Assembly: GCA_017507285.1 (NCBI GenBank) | Contig: JAFWBF010000057.1 | Span: 1-20,221, forward strand | Reading direction: 5' to 3' | Origin: Bacteroidales bacterium | GTDB lineage: Bacteria; Bacteroidota; Bacteroidia; Bacteroidales; P3 | DNA: 20,221 nucleotides | Shown here: positions 1 through 7,173 of the stretch, one piece after another | How positions within the stretch are numbered: the first letter of the stretch is position 1 | Layout: each line of letters starts with the position of its first letter | Notes under the pieces: generated by a model | The model's database searches: none | Told to the model about the DNA's origin: nothing | What the model saw: only the letters and a program-made list of their open reading frames with translations | Made by a program: the position numbers and the translations under genes

Positions 1-1032
1 CGCCTTACCATTGGCGATATTCCTTCGGGCTTCCCAATGCCATTCTTTGCCAAAGAAGGCATGGACCTTGCCGGAATAGATTGGATTACGGTACTTAAAG
101 CATCTATCGTACCCGGCCTTACATTGGCTGGCTTGGGCTCTATTGACACTTTATTGACTTCGGTAGTAGCCGACAATATTACCAAAACCAAACATAACAG
201 TAACAAAGAACTTATCGGACAAGGTATTGGCAACATGGTAGCAGGCTTGTTCTGCGGTATATCCGGAGCCGGTGCCACAATGCGTACCGTTGTAAACGTA
301 AAGAGTGGTGGCCGCACACAAATATCGGGCATGGTACACTCCGTTTTGCTGTTGGCAATATTGTTAGGTCTTGGTTCGTTGGTAAAATACGTACCTCTAT
401 CGGTATTGGCCGGCATACTTATCACCGTTGGTTGGGGAATTATCGATTTCAAAGGTTTTAAAGACTTGCTGAAAATTCCGCGTGCCGATGCCGTTGTGCT
501 CATCACAGTGCTTATACTTACTGTATTTGTTGATTTGCTTGTAGCCGTAGGCATAGGTATGGTAATAGCCTGCGTATTGTTTATGAAACGTGCAGGCGAC
601 CTGGTTGAAGAAAGCTACCAATCGGGCGAAATATCCAATTTCGACAAAGAATCGCCATGGGATGATGAACATGGAATACCCGAAGAAATACGCCATAAGA
701 TATACATCCAACGTTTGAACGGGCCTATCTTCTTTGGCTCTATCACACGTTTCCAAGAGGTTATGCACGACGTTCCGGACGACGTTAAGATAGTAATCAT
801 CCGCATGCGATTGGTATCATTTATGGATCAATCGGGACTTTATGCCATGGAAACCGCAATAAAAGACCTGCAAGCCAAGGGCGTTTGCGTACTTATGACC
901 ATCATTCAGCCACAACCTATGTATATGCTGAAAAATATGAACCTCATTCCCGATGTAGTTCCCGAAGAAAACACCTTCAAAACCTTCGAAGAATGTACTG
1001 TTTTCCTTAAGAACTACTTCGAGAAAAAATAA
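1..1032 (+). CDS. SulP-family anion (sulfate-type) permease with STAS domain, 3' part
   Basis: The gene is cut by the left window edge; 343 codons are visible, read in frame from base 1. The segment around TLAGLGSIDTLLTSVVADN and the following GxGNxxAGLFCGISGAGATMRT is typical of the SulP (SLC26) membrane core, and several hydrophobic spans follow (visible residues about 110-200). After a charged linker (about 205-235) comes a cytoplasmic STAS domain of about 100 residues, which contains the DQSG motif seen in STAS folds. SulP proteins carry sulfate, bicarbonate or other anions by symport or exchange across the inner membrane; the substrate cannot be told from sequence. There is no clear hairpin terminator before ilvE, so read-through is possible, although ilvE has a promoter candidate of its own. 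The family call is firm. Confidence 0.93.
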   Translation, partial: RLTIGDIPSGFPMPFFAKEGMDLAGIDWITVLKASIVPGLTLAGLGSIDTLLTSVVADNITKTKHNSNKELIGQGIGNMVAGLFCGISGAGATMRTVVNVKSGGRTQISGMVHSVLLLAILLGLGSLVKYVPLSVLAGILITVGWGIIDFKGFKDLLKIPRADAVVLITVLILTVFVDLLVAVGIGMVIACVLFMKRAGDLVEESYQSGEISNFDKESPWDDEHGIPEEIRHKIYIQRLNGPIFFGSITRFQEVMHDVPDDVKIVIIRMRLVSFMDQSGLYAMETAIKDLQAKGVCVLMTIIQPQPMYMLKNMNLIPDVVPEENTFKTFEECTVFLKNYFEKK

Positions 1033-1092
1033 CGAGAATAAAAGTTTGATAGATAATAGATTATAAACAATCGTGCAATTAAGTTATAATAT

Positions 1093-1126
1093 TTTGTCGG
1101 TAATCGGAAAAAAAAGTGTAACTTCG
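1093..1126 (+). promoter_or_regulatory. Candidate Bacteroidetes promoter for ilvE
   Basis: TTTG at 1093-1096 is followed after 22 nt by TAACTTCG at 1119-1126. This resembles the Bacteroidetes consensus (TTTG, 19-21 nt, TAnnTTTG), but with one mismatch in the -7 box and slightly long spacing. It would give a leader of about 35 nt before the ATG at 1168. Confidence 0.4.
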
Positions 1127-1167
1127 CAGCACAAAAGAAAACAAAAAAATAATATAAAACACGTATT

Positions 1168-2184
1168 ATGAATAATATAGATTGGAAAAACCTTCCATTT
1201 GGTTACATGAAAACGGATTACAACGTTCGTTGTTACTACCGTGATGGAAAATGGGGACAAGTAGAAACTTCTTCTTCCGAAGAAATATCTATTCACATGG
1301 CAGCAACCTGCTTGCACTATGGTCAAGAAGCATTCGAAGGCTTGAAAGCTTTCCGTTGCAAAGATGGTAAAATCCGTATCTTCCGTTTGGAAGAAAATGC
1401 TGCACGTTTGCAAAGCACTTGCCGTGGTATAATGATGCCGGAATTGCCTACCGAATTGTTCCGCGAAATGTGTATAAAAGTTATCAAAATGAACGAACGT
1501 TTCCTTCCTCCTTACGGCGAAGGAGCTTCTTTATACTTGCGTCCATTGTTGATAGGAACCGGAGCCCAAGTAGGTGTAAAACCAGCTACTGAATACTTGT
1601 TTATGATATTCGTAACTCCTGTAGGACCATACTTCAAAGGTGGTTTTATGGCTAACCCATACGTTATTACTCGCAAATACGACCGTTCTGCTCCTCTTGG
1701 AACAGGTGTTTACAAAGTGGGTGGTAACTATGCAGCCAGCTTGCGTGCTCATACCGAAGCTTGTGCCGGTGGCCAATACGCTTGCGAATTCTACTTAGAT
1801 GCAAAAGAAAAGAAATACATCGACGAAGCCGGTGCTGCTAACTTCTTTGGTATAAAGAACGATACTTATATCACTCCCGAATCTACTTCTATTCTTCCTT
1901 CTATCACCAACAAGAGCTTGATGCAATTGGCTCAAGATATGGGAATGAAAGTAGAACGTCGCCCGATAGCTATCGAAGAACTTGCTACATTCGAAGAAGC
2001 CGGTGCTTGCGGCACAGCTGCAGTTATCAGTCCTATCGAACGCGTTGATGACCCCGAAATGGGAACATCTTACAACTTTGGTAAAGAACCGGGTCCATGG
2101 TCGAAGAAACTTTACGAACGCCTACGCGGTATCCAACTTGGCGAATGCGAAGACGTACACAACTGGAATACAGTTATCGACTAA
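1168..2184 (+). CDS. ilvE: Branched-chain-amino-acid aminotransferase (class IV PLP enzyme)
   Basis: This 338-residue protein has the usual length and motifs of the type II branched-chain aminotransferases. It carries the HYGQEAFEGLKAF segment near residues 50-62, a YLRP-containing core near 123, and the PLP lysine K183 in GVYKVGGNYA. A glycine-rich AGACGTAAVISPI loop near the C terminus would hold the cofactor phosphate. It moves the amino group between 2-oxoglutarate/glutamate and leucine, isoleucine or valine, the last step of their synthesis and the first of their breakdown, in the cytoplasm. The ATG start sits in an AT-rich leader with no Shine-Dalgarno site, as usual in this phylum. The gene stands alone, with a strong terminator 22 nt after the stop. 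No other ilv or leu genes are visible. Confidence 0.96.
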   Translation: MNNIDWKNLPFGYMKTDYNVRCYYRDGKWGQVETSSSEEISIHMAATCLHYGQEAFEGLKAFRCKDGKIRIFRLEENAARLQSTCRGIMMPELPTELFREMCIKVIKMNERFLPPYGEGASLYLRPLLIGTGAQVGVKPATEYLFMIFVTPVGPYFKGGFMANPYVITRKYDRSAPLGTGVYKVGGNYAASLRAHTEACAGGQYACEFYLDAKEKKYIDEAGAANFFGIKNDTYITPESTSILPSITNKSLMQLAQDMGMKVERRPIAIEELATFEEAGACGTAAVISPIERVDDPEMGTSYNFGKEPGPWSKKLYERLRGIQLGECEDVHNWNTVID

Positions 2185-2206
2185 ATATATTTACATTAAA
2201 TACAAT

Positions 2207-2240
2207 AAAAGGGAATATCTTTTCGGGTATTCCCTTTTTT
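2207..2240 (+). terminator. Rho-independent terminator of ilvE
   Basis: The stem GGGAATA (2211-2217) pairs with TATTCCC (2228-2234) around a 10-nt loop. It is preceded by AAAA and followed by TTTTTT, so the stem can extend through A-T pairs. It lies 22 nt after the ilvE stop. Confidence 0.9.
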
Positions 2241-2246
2241 AGTATA

Positions 2247-2279
2247 TTGCAACGCCATTGCAACGCCCTTGCAACTATC
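2247..2279 (+). repeat. Short 11-bp tandem repeat
   Basis: Three units of 11 bp occupy 2247-2257, 2258-2268 and 2269-2279. The first two are TTGCAACGCC plus one variable base; the third keeps only TTGCAAC. The repeat sits between the ilvE terminator and the end of the 2363-2905 gene. Function unknown. Confidence 0.7.
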
Positions 2280-2362
2280 CGTACAGGCGAAACAACACGC
2301 CAATAGAATCTGCATAAAGTCCTACGGCTATTTTTAGAGCTGCTTCAAGACTCCAACTCAAT

Positions 2363-2905
2363 TTATATTTTACCTTCCTTCAATTTCTTTATCGTTGTGA
2401 AATATGGACGGAAACTTTGTTTACCTTTGTCTCGTAAATCTAAGGCTGCAATATCAAGTTCTTCTATTTCTATTGGGTTTGTCGATTTGATTTCAAAACC
2501 AAGATAATACTCTCCACTTGGTTGGAACCCCATACCTTGCAAAGTTTTTGCCGTGTAGAACTTAGGGCCATTGCCCGACAATTCCAGTAATAACCGTTCT
2601 TTGCCATGATATAGGAGCAAATACTTTGTATGCTCAAAGCCACTAACAAGATTGATAGAACCATTACCTAATCCGGCCGGAACATAGTAAAGTTTATTAT
2701 TTAAATATATATCTTTATATCCTGCCTTACAGTAGCCTACAAGTATTAGCTCATTACTATCTGCCACAATAGGAGAATATACAAGTCCATGTTGTGGAAT
2801 TGAATCTCGAATCTGTTCGTATGCCGATTGCTCTATAAGAATCTTTTTCAAATGATTATACAGCAACGTACCAATATCTATGCAAAAACTATGCCATTTA
2901 GCCAT
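2363..2905 (-). CDS. Hypothetical protein, start codon inside a 22-bp repeat array
   Basis: I do not recognise this protein (180 residues from the ATG at 2905). It has no signal peptide or membrane span. It looks like a soluble mixed alpha/beta domain: a helical N-terminal part (to about residue 40), then many short beta-like stretches rich in Tyr and Gly, ending in a basic tail (KKLKEGKI). The open frame reaches back to a GTG at 2941 and passes another ATG at 2917, but all three possible starts fall in a tandem repeat array. I chose 2905 because this ATG is in the block conserved with the array at 7169-7256. A possible -7 box on the minus strand (TAATTTTG, 2957-2950) also lies inside the array. 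The gene may be a remnant of a larger accessory gene; no terminator is obvious after it. Confidence 0.55.
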   Translation of the reverse strand: MAKWHSFCIDIGTLLYNHLKKILIEQSAYEQIRDSIPQHGLVYSPIVADSNELILVGYCKAGYKDIYLNNKLYYVPAGLGNGSINLVSGFEHTKYLLLYHGKERLLLELSGNGPKFYTAKTLQGMGFQPSGEYYLGFEIKSTNPIEIEELDIAALDLRDKGKQSFRPYFTTIKKLKEGKI

Positions 2906-3084
2906 CAAAACTGCCATATTTTTGGGGTAAAAGTATGGCACTTTCAGGGCAAAATTACGGCACTTTTGGGGTGAAAGTGTGGCGGTTTTGGCGACGGGAT
3001 TATGGTGTGTTTTATAAAAAACGATCTATAGTTTTTTGAAAAATCGATTATTCATTTTTGAGAAAACGATTATTCGATTTTTTT
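2902..3084. repeat. Tandem array of degenerate 22-25 bp repeats (array A)
   Basis: Units begin at 2902, 2924, 2946, 2968, 2990, 3014, 3036 and 3060. The steps are exactly 22 bp for the first four and then 22-25 bp. Units at 2924, 2946 and 2968 read roughly GGGGTRAAAGT followed by RTGGCACTTTT. The later ones drift to an A-run, then CGATTATTC or similar, then a T-run. The unit at 2902-2923 is inverted relative to its neighbour, so TGCCATATTTTT and AAAAGTATGGCA form a 12-bp hairpin with one G-T pair. The array lies upstream of the 2363-2905 gene and overlaps its start. Confidence 0.8.
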
Positions 3085-3140
3085 GGGGAAAATGGGAAAA
3101 AGTGGTGTTTTTGGTGGAGTGGAATGGGTGAAGGGATGGC

Positions 3141-3173
3141 AAAAAAAAGCGTCGGCAAGTTATTGCCGACGCT
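3141..3173 (-). terminator. Rho-independent terminator of the HU-like gene
   Basis: The arms at 3148-3158 and 3163-3173 make a perfect 11-bp stem (AGCGTCGGCAA on the + strand) with a 4-nt loop. Eight A residues at 3141-3148 become a T-run on the minus strand. It lies 17 nt after the stop of the 3190-3723 gene. Confidence 0.95.
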
Positions 3174-3189
3174 TGGTTCGGATAGATGT

Positions 3190-3723
3190 TTATCCCACCA
3201 AATCGTCACCTCCGGAACCGGAATTTCCTCCTCCGCTGTCGGAGTTACCACCACTGCCGCCTGGCTGGCTGCCATCGGTAAGTTGGTTGGTGCTGATAGT
3301 TTCGTAGATCTTCTTTTCGGGATCTACCAAGCGCTGAATGGCCACAAGTCGCTTTTCGGCATTGTTTACGGCATGTTTCAACTCTTTGTTGGCATCAAAA
3401 CGAACTCTCAACCTATTTAGTTGCGACAAACCTGCATCAACATTGCTATAGACTGTTGTGCTATCGGTAGTGGCAAAGAATGTGCCCAGTTCGCCAAATT
3501 GTACCCTATAGCCCATCGAAAGGAATAGCTCAATGGTTTGGCAGCAGCTATCCAGTGCTGCTTTCATCACCGTGGATTGCATACCGGTATGCTTGCAGGC
3601 AAAGGCCACAACCTCTTTGGCCGAAAGGGTTCCGGCATACTGAATATGAAGGGAGTATTTCAACCCCATTTCTTTTGTGCCTATTTTAGGAGTAGGCTGC
3701 TCCTTAGAAATGATGTTTATCAT
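3190..3723 (-). CDS. HU-HIG type histone-like DNA-binding protein with Gly/Ser tail
   Basis: The 177-residue protein resembles the Bacteroidetes HU-related (HU-HIG) proteins. Residues about 20-120 hold the pattern of that fold: LSAKEVVAFACKHTGM with a following helix that drives dimer formation (ALDSCCQTIELFLSMGYRVQFGELG), then the beta arm (GTFFATTDSTTV) and a basic RLRVRFDANKEL segment. Residues about 150-172 are a low-complexity Gly/Ser/Asn tail that ends in DDLVG. Proteins of this family bind DNA as dimers and are often found beside accessory or mobile genes. The start ATG at 3723 lies about 85 nt behind a very good promoter, and a perfect terminator follows, so this is a single-gene unit. 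Target sites are unknown. Confidence 0.85.
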   Translation of the reverse strand: MINIISKEQPTPKIGTKEMGLKYSLHIQYAGTLSAKEVVAFACKHTGMQSTVMKAALDSCCQTIELFLSMGYRVQFGELGTFFATTDSTTVYSNVDAGLSQLNRLRVRFDANKELKHAVNNAEKRLVAIQRLVDPEKKIYETISTNQLTDGSQPGGSGGNSDSGGGNSGSGGDDLVG

Positions 3724-3809
3724 TAATTGGAATAGGTTTGGTAATGGTTATGAAGGGCACAAAGGAACAACTGTCTCTCGGTTTGAAGTAGCCCTTCGTT
3801 TTTAGTTTG

Positions 3810-3841
3810 CAAAGGTACAACAAAAAAACAGAATTGCCAAA
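3810..3841 (-). promoter_or_regulatory. Bacteroidetes promoter of the HU-like gene
   Basis: On the minus strand, TTTG (3841-3838) is followed after 20 nt by TACCTTTG (3817-3810), an exact fit to TTTG-N19/21-TAnnTTTG. Transcription should start near 3803 and leave a leader of about 80 nt. In that leader, GAAGGGC (3752-3758) and GCCCTTC (3791-3797) can pair and enclose most of the leader. Confidence 0.8.
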
Positions 3842-4125
3842 TCCTTGTACCGTTTTGGCTGTTAATAACTTATCAAAAAATGGCTTTAAGTGCCTTTTTT
3901 TGTTAGCATCAAGTAATCAGATGAATAGAAAAAAGGCTATTACTCTTTATATAATCGTAAAAACAGTATATAAAGTAGTGTATTTCCTACAAAATAAAAC
4001 AGGTCAAATGGCCTAAAAGAGCCGTTATTTTGTTTTTGTTGATAACTTTTTGGTTTTGTGGTGTTTTTTTGATAGTGGGGAGGACGGAGAACAGACAATG
4101 GACGGGGCAATTTTTAAGATTTAGA
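3842..4125. other. Gene-free AT-rich stretch
   Basis: Between the HU promoter and the acyl-CoA ligase terminator I see no convincing gene. A 69-codon open frame on + (3807-4016) has atypical composition and overlaps the minus-strand promoter. TGTTGATAA at 4037-4045 resembles a DnaA box with one mismatch, but it is alone. Confidence 0.6.
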
Positions 4126-4166
4126 ATAAAAAAATCCTCGCCGAAAACATAGTTCCGAGCGAGGAT
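4126..4166 (-). terminator. Rho-independent terminator of the acyl-CoA ligase gene
   Basis: ATCCTCGC (4134-4141) and GCGAGGAT (4159-4166) form an 8-bp stem around a 17-nt loop. The A-run just left of it (about 4127-4134) gives a T-run on the minus strand. It lies 40 nt after the stop at 4207. Confidence 0.85.
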
Positions 4167-4206
4167 AACAACTATATATAAATGGATTTTTCTCTACAAT
4201 TCAACT

Positions 4207-5979
4207 CTATGCAAACATGCGTTCTATAACATCGCTATAGCGTTGTTGCACAAGCTTGCGTCGCACCTTAAGCGTTGGGGTAAGTATCTCATTCATTATC
4301 GACCACTCTTCGGGCACCAATTCAAACTTCTTTATCTTTTCGGTTTCACCAAAAAACTCGTTATACTTGTTTACCTCTTTGGCATAGCGTTGTATTACCT
4401 TTGGATTTTTAAGCACCTCTTGGGCAGTGGTAAATATAATGTCGTGTCGCTTACACCAACACTCCAAAAAAGCAAAGTCCGGTGAAATAAGAGCAGCAGC
4501 ATACTTTTGGTTTTCACCCACAACCACTATATTTTCGATAAATGGCGATTCGGAAAATTTCTCCTCTATCAGCTGCGGATTGACATACTTGCCATACGAG
4601 GTTTTGAATATATTCTTCAAACGTCCAACCAGTACTAGCTGTCCCTTGTCGGTAAAACGGCCCAAATCGCCGGTATGAAACCACCCATCGGCATCTATAA
4701 CTTGGGCTGTAAGTTCATCATCTTTGTAGTATCCCATCATCACATTGTGTCCACGACACAGAACCTCATTGTTGTCGGGGTCTATCTTCACTTCCACACC
4801 GGGCAATGGAAAACCCACCGTCCCTACCTCTCTGGCATAAGGTTCTCGACTACTTACAGCTATCACCGGCGAAGTCTCGGTCATACCATAGCCCTCATAT
4901 ACCGGCATACCTATGGCAGAAAAGAATGCAGCCATACGTGGCTGAATACTTGCCGCACCCGATACCACTATATCAAAATTGCCTCCTATACCTTTGCGTA
5001 TCTTGTTATATACCAAAATATCGGCAATCTTATGCTTGAAATTATAGAGGGATGTACGATCGCAATCTTGTATGCGATATTCCTGTGCAAGCTCCACAGC
5101 CCAGTAAAACAACTTCTTTGATATTCCCGACATTGACTTGCCCTTGCAATAAATCTTGTCGTAAAAACGCTCAAGCACCCTTGGCACCGTACTCATCATT
5201 GTTGGACGTACTTCCTTAATATTTTCGGCCAAAGTGCCCAAACTTTGAGCATAATACACAGTCATTCCAAGATACTGATAAAGAAATACCAACATACGCT
5301 CGTATGCATGACATAGCGGCAAAAAACTGAAAGCCCTGTCAGACCATTTGGCCGGAGTTTGCCTAAGATTCATCAGCTGACTTACTATATTGGCATGCGA
5401 AAGCATTACTCCCTTTGGCACTCCCATGGTTCCCGATGTATACATGATAGTAGAGCACGCAGATGGCAGTACTGCATCTTTACGTCGCCGTAGCTCATCA
5501 GGCATAGGATTCTCATCGCCCATGGCAACAAGTTGTTCCAAATAAGGCATGGAACCACGATCAATAAAAGTATATACATACCTAAGATTGGTAAGTTGTG
5601 GTCTTATCGACTCTATTTTGTTTAATACCAAATTTCCTTCAACGAAAGCAATCTTGGCCTCACAATGATTGAGGATATACAAATAATCATTTTCCGAAAT
5701 GGTAGGATAAATAGGCACTGATATGGCACCTACTTGCATTATGGCCATATCCAATATATTCCATTCGGGTCGGTTGGTACTGATAATTGCCACTTTATCG
5801 CCTTCTTTTATCCCTAAATGAATGAAAGCATAACTAACAGCATTTGTCATACGTATATATTCGTCTATATCGTAAACTCGCCAACTTTCATCAACCTTGC
5901 CCGATAGTACATTTGGTTTGGCAGGGTAATTTGTCTTGCGATATTCCAAAATATCGAATAATCGTTTTATTTCTTCCAT
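4207..5979 (-). CDS. Long-chain fatty acid-CoA ligase (AMP-forming)
   Basis: The 590-residue protein is a full-length adenylate-forming enzyme of the long-chain acyl-CoA synthetase type (FadD/FAA-like). The AMP/phosphate loop reads YTSGTMGVPKGVMLSHAN (about 180-197). The adenine motif YEGYGMTETS lies at 361-370, and the ATP-binding aspartate is in HTGDLG (435-440). The hinge region is VLVGRLKNIFKTSYGKYVNP (449-468), and a C-terminal TPTLK (567-571) carries the candidate catalytic lysine K571. It activates fatty acids with ATP and CoA, for lipid synthesis or breakdown, in the cytoplasm or at the inner membrane face. Length and motif order are normal. The gene is alone, has its own terminator, and diverges from the LytTR gene; the shared 250-bp gap holds repeats and a promoter for each side. 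I leave the symbol open because fadD-like paralogs are common. Confidence 0.93.
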   Translation of the reverse strand: MEEIKRLFDILEYRKTNYPAKPNVLSGKVDESWRVYDIDEYIRMTNAVSYAFIHLGIKEGDKVAIISTNRPEWNILDMAIMQVGAISVPIYPTISENDYLYILNHCEAKIAFVEGNLVLNKIESIRPQLTNLRYVYTFIDRGSMPYLEQLVAMGDENPMPDELRRRKDAVLPSACSTIMYTSGTMGVPKGVMLSHANIVSQLMNLRQTPAKWSDRAFSFLPLCHAYERMLVFLYQYLGMTVYYAQSLGTLAENIKEVRPTMMSTVPRVLERFYDKIYCKGKSMSGISKKLFYWAVELAQEYRIQDCDRTSLYNFKHKIADILVYNKIRKGIGGNFDIVVSGAASIQPRMAAFFSAIGMPVYEGYGMTETSPVIAVSSREPYAREVGTVGFPLPGVEVKIDPDNNEVLCRGHNVMMGYYKDDELTAQVIDADGWFHTGDLGRFTDKGQLVLVGRLKNIFKTSYGKYVNPQLIEEKFSESPFIENIVVVGENQKYAAALISPDFAFLECWCKRHDIIFTTAQEVLKNPKVIQRYAKEVNKYNEFFGETEKIKKFELVPEEWSIMNEILTPTLKVRRKLVQQRYSDVIERMFA

Positions 5980-6014
5980 AAATTTTCACTGTTTATCTTA
6001 TGCTTTATAAACTG

Positions 6015-6022
6015 CAAAAGTA
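6015..6022 (-). promoter_or_regulatory. -7 box of the acyl-CoA ligase promoter
   Basis: TACTTTTG on the minus strand (6022-6015) fits TAnnTTTG. No exact TTTG lies at the right distance upstream; the nearest partial match is TTTA about 24 nt away. The leader would be about 30 nt before the ATG at 5979. Confidence 0.5.
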
Positions 6023-6072
6023 GCTCTTTTCCTCTCACAGTTTTATTAAAAGGGATAATACGAATGAAAATA

Positions 6073-6132
6073 TTTGCCAAATCAGTATATTTGGGGTGAA
6101 ATAATGAATTGTGGGGTGAAATAAAGAGGATG
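6073..6132. repeat. Short 20-bp direct repeat in the divergent promoter region (array B)
   Basis: GGGGTGAAATAA occurs at 6093-6104 and again at 6113-6124, exactly 20 bp apart. A weaker related segment (TTTGCCAAATCAG) starts at 6073. The GGGGTGAAA core also occurs in array A (2968-2976). The repeat lies midway between the acyl-CoA ligase and LytTR promoters, a natural place for an operator. Confidence 0.6.
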
Positions 6133-6177
6133 TATAAATAAAAAAAATGCAATAAAAATGAAAAAATATGCTTTTTA

Positions 6178-6209
6178 TTTGTTTGTATTGAAAAATAAAA
6201 GTAATTTTG
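6178..6209 (+). promoter_or_regulatory. Bacteroidetes promoter of the LytTR gene
   Basis: TTTG (6178-6181) is followed after 20 nt by TAATTTTG (6202-6209), an exact match to the consensus. Transcription would start near 6216. This decides the gene start: an in-frame TTG at 6207 lies inside the -7 box and cannot be used, so translation starts at the ATG at 6234. Confidence 0.8.
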
Positions 6210-6233
6210 CAAAGAATAATAAAGAATAGAGTT

Positions 6234-7100
6234 ATGTCGAAAAAAGTACCAAACAGCTTGATAAAGAAGCAAAACATCGTAAAATTAGTTCTTTTTGTTG
6301 TGTTTTTTGCCTTCTTGTTCATTATAATATTCAAACCATTTAACTCTAACAAATTCCTATCCATATCCACCGACAGATTTGCGGCTTACGCCTCTATTAT
6401 AGCTGCCATAGGCTTGGGAGTATTGGTTATAAGTCGCTTACTAATGTATATATACTGCAACAAGACCGGCAAAAGCCTTACTTATACCAATTATATCACA
6501 TGGGTACTTATCGAAGTATTATCGATATCACTATTTTGCAACCTATTTGCATGGCTTATTGGCACACGTAAACTTGGCTATTTCGACATACTGCCCGACA
6601 CCATAAGCTATACTTCTGCAATACTATTCCTACCCTACGTTATAACACTACTATACTTCGAACTGCAAGAAAAGAATATTGATTTGGAAAAACTAAAGGC
6701 AATGCCAATGGACACTCCTGCCAATACCGACAGTGGCAATACTGCAAACGATGGTAAACATACACTTATAAACCTATCGGACGACAAAGGTCATCTAAAA
6801 CTATCGGTAGATATAGACAATCTATTCTTTATCGAAGCGGCCGACAATTATGTAAATATCTACTACTCAAATAAAGATAAAATATCAAAGTTTTGCCTAC
6901 GCAACTCTCTTAAGAATATGGAAAATATGAATCCCAACCTTATACGTTGCCACAGATCATATATGGTAAACTTTAGCAAAGTAAAGGTATTACGCAAAGA
7001 AAAAGAAGGTCTTGTGATAGAACTCGACTCGAAAGATATACCCGATATTCCTATATCCAAAACATATTCTGCAAAAATAATACAAGCATTATCTAATTAG
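6234..7100 (+). CDS. Membrane-anchored LytTR-type transcriptional regulator
   Basis: The 288-residue protein has four hydrophobic spans (about 15-35, 50-72, 88-110, 124-141), a polar linker rich in Asn/Thr/Asp (about 155-180), and a C-terminal LytTR DNA-binding domain (about 188-285). LytTR hallmarks are LFFIEAADNYVNIYY, then LKNMENMNPNLIRCHRSYMVN near 226-246, then a KVKVL strand. Such 4TM-LytTR proteins are common in Bacteroidetes; there is no receiver domain and no histidine kinase partner beside it, so the membrane part may sense a signal directly. LytTR domains usually bind direct repeats about two helical turns apart. Repeats with about that spacing lie upstream (array B) and downstream (array C) of the gene. 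Targets are unknown. Confidence 0.88.
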   Translation: MSKKVPNSLIKKQNIVKLVLFVVFFAFLFIIIFKPFNSNKFLSISTDRFAAYASIIAAIGLGVLVISRLLMYIYCNKTGKSLTYTNYITWVLIEVLSISLFCNLFAWLIGTRKLGYFDILPDTISYTSAILFLPYVITLLYFELQEKNIDLEKLKAMPMDTPANTDSGNTANDGKHTLINLSDDKGHLKLSVDIDNLFFIEAADNYVNIYYSNKDKISKFCLRNSLKNMENMNPNLIRCHRSYMVNFSKVKVLRKEKEGLVIELDSKDIPDIPISKTYSAKIIQALSN

Positions 7101-7173
7101 TTGGTAATATTTCTATTACATCTGTTCGATAAAAATACCCAACATACGTTTCATGACCCTGCGGTTTAGTCAT
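7093..7173 (-). other. Short ORF (26 codons) following array C, possible vestige
   Basis: On the minus strand the conserved array end TTTTGATG opens an ATG at 7173 that runs for 26 codons (starting MTKPQGHETYVGY) to a stop at 7093, overlapping the end of the LytTR gene. The ATG and the following CTAAA are at the same place as the start of the 2363-2905 gene relative to array A. The peptides differ after the third residue. It may be a small gene, a leader peptide or the stump of a lost gene; I cannot tell which. Confidence 0.3.

Noticed and set aside
3058..3420. Plus-strand ORFs opposite the HU-like gene and array A
   Set aside because: They overlap array A, a terminator and a well-supported minus-strand gene, and their proteins are composed of repeat-derived and antisense sequence.
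3807..4016. 69-codon plus-strand ORF
   Set aside because: It overlaps the strong minus-strand promoter at 3810-3841 and shows no protein-like features.
4037..4045. DnaA-box-like TGTTGATAA (also at 13713-13721) as a replication origin
   Set aside because: One mismatch to the consensus, single copies far apart, and no dnaA/dnaN genes or box cluster.
6207..6233. TTG start of the LytTR gene
   Set aside because: The codon lies within the -7 promoter box; the ATG at 6234 follows the predicted transcription start.
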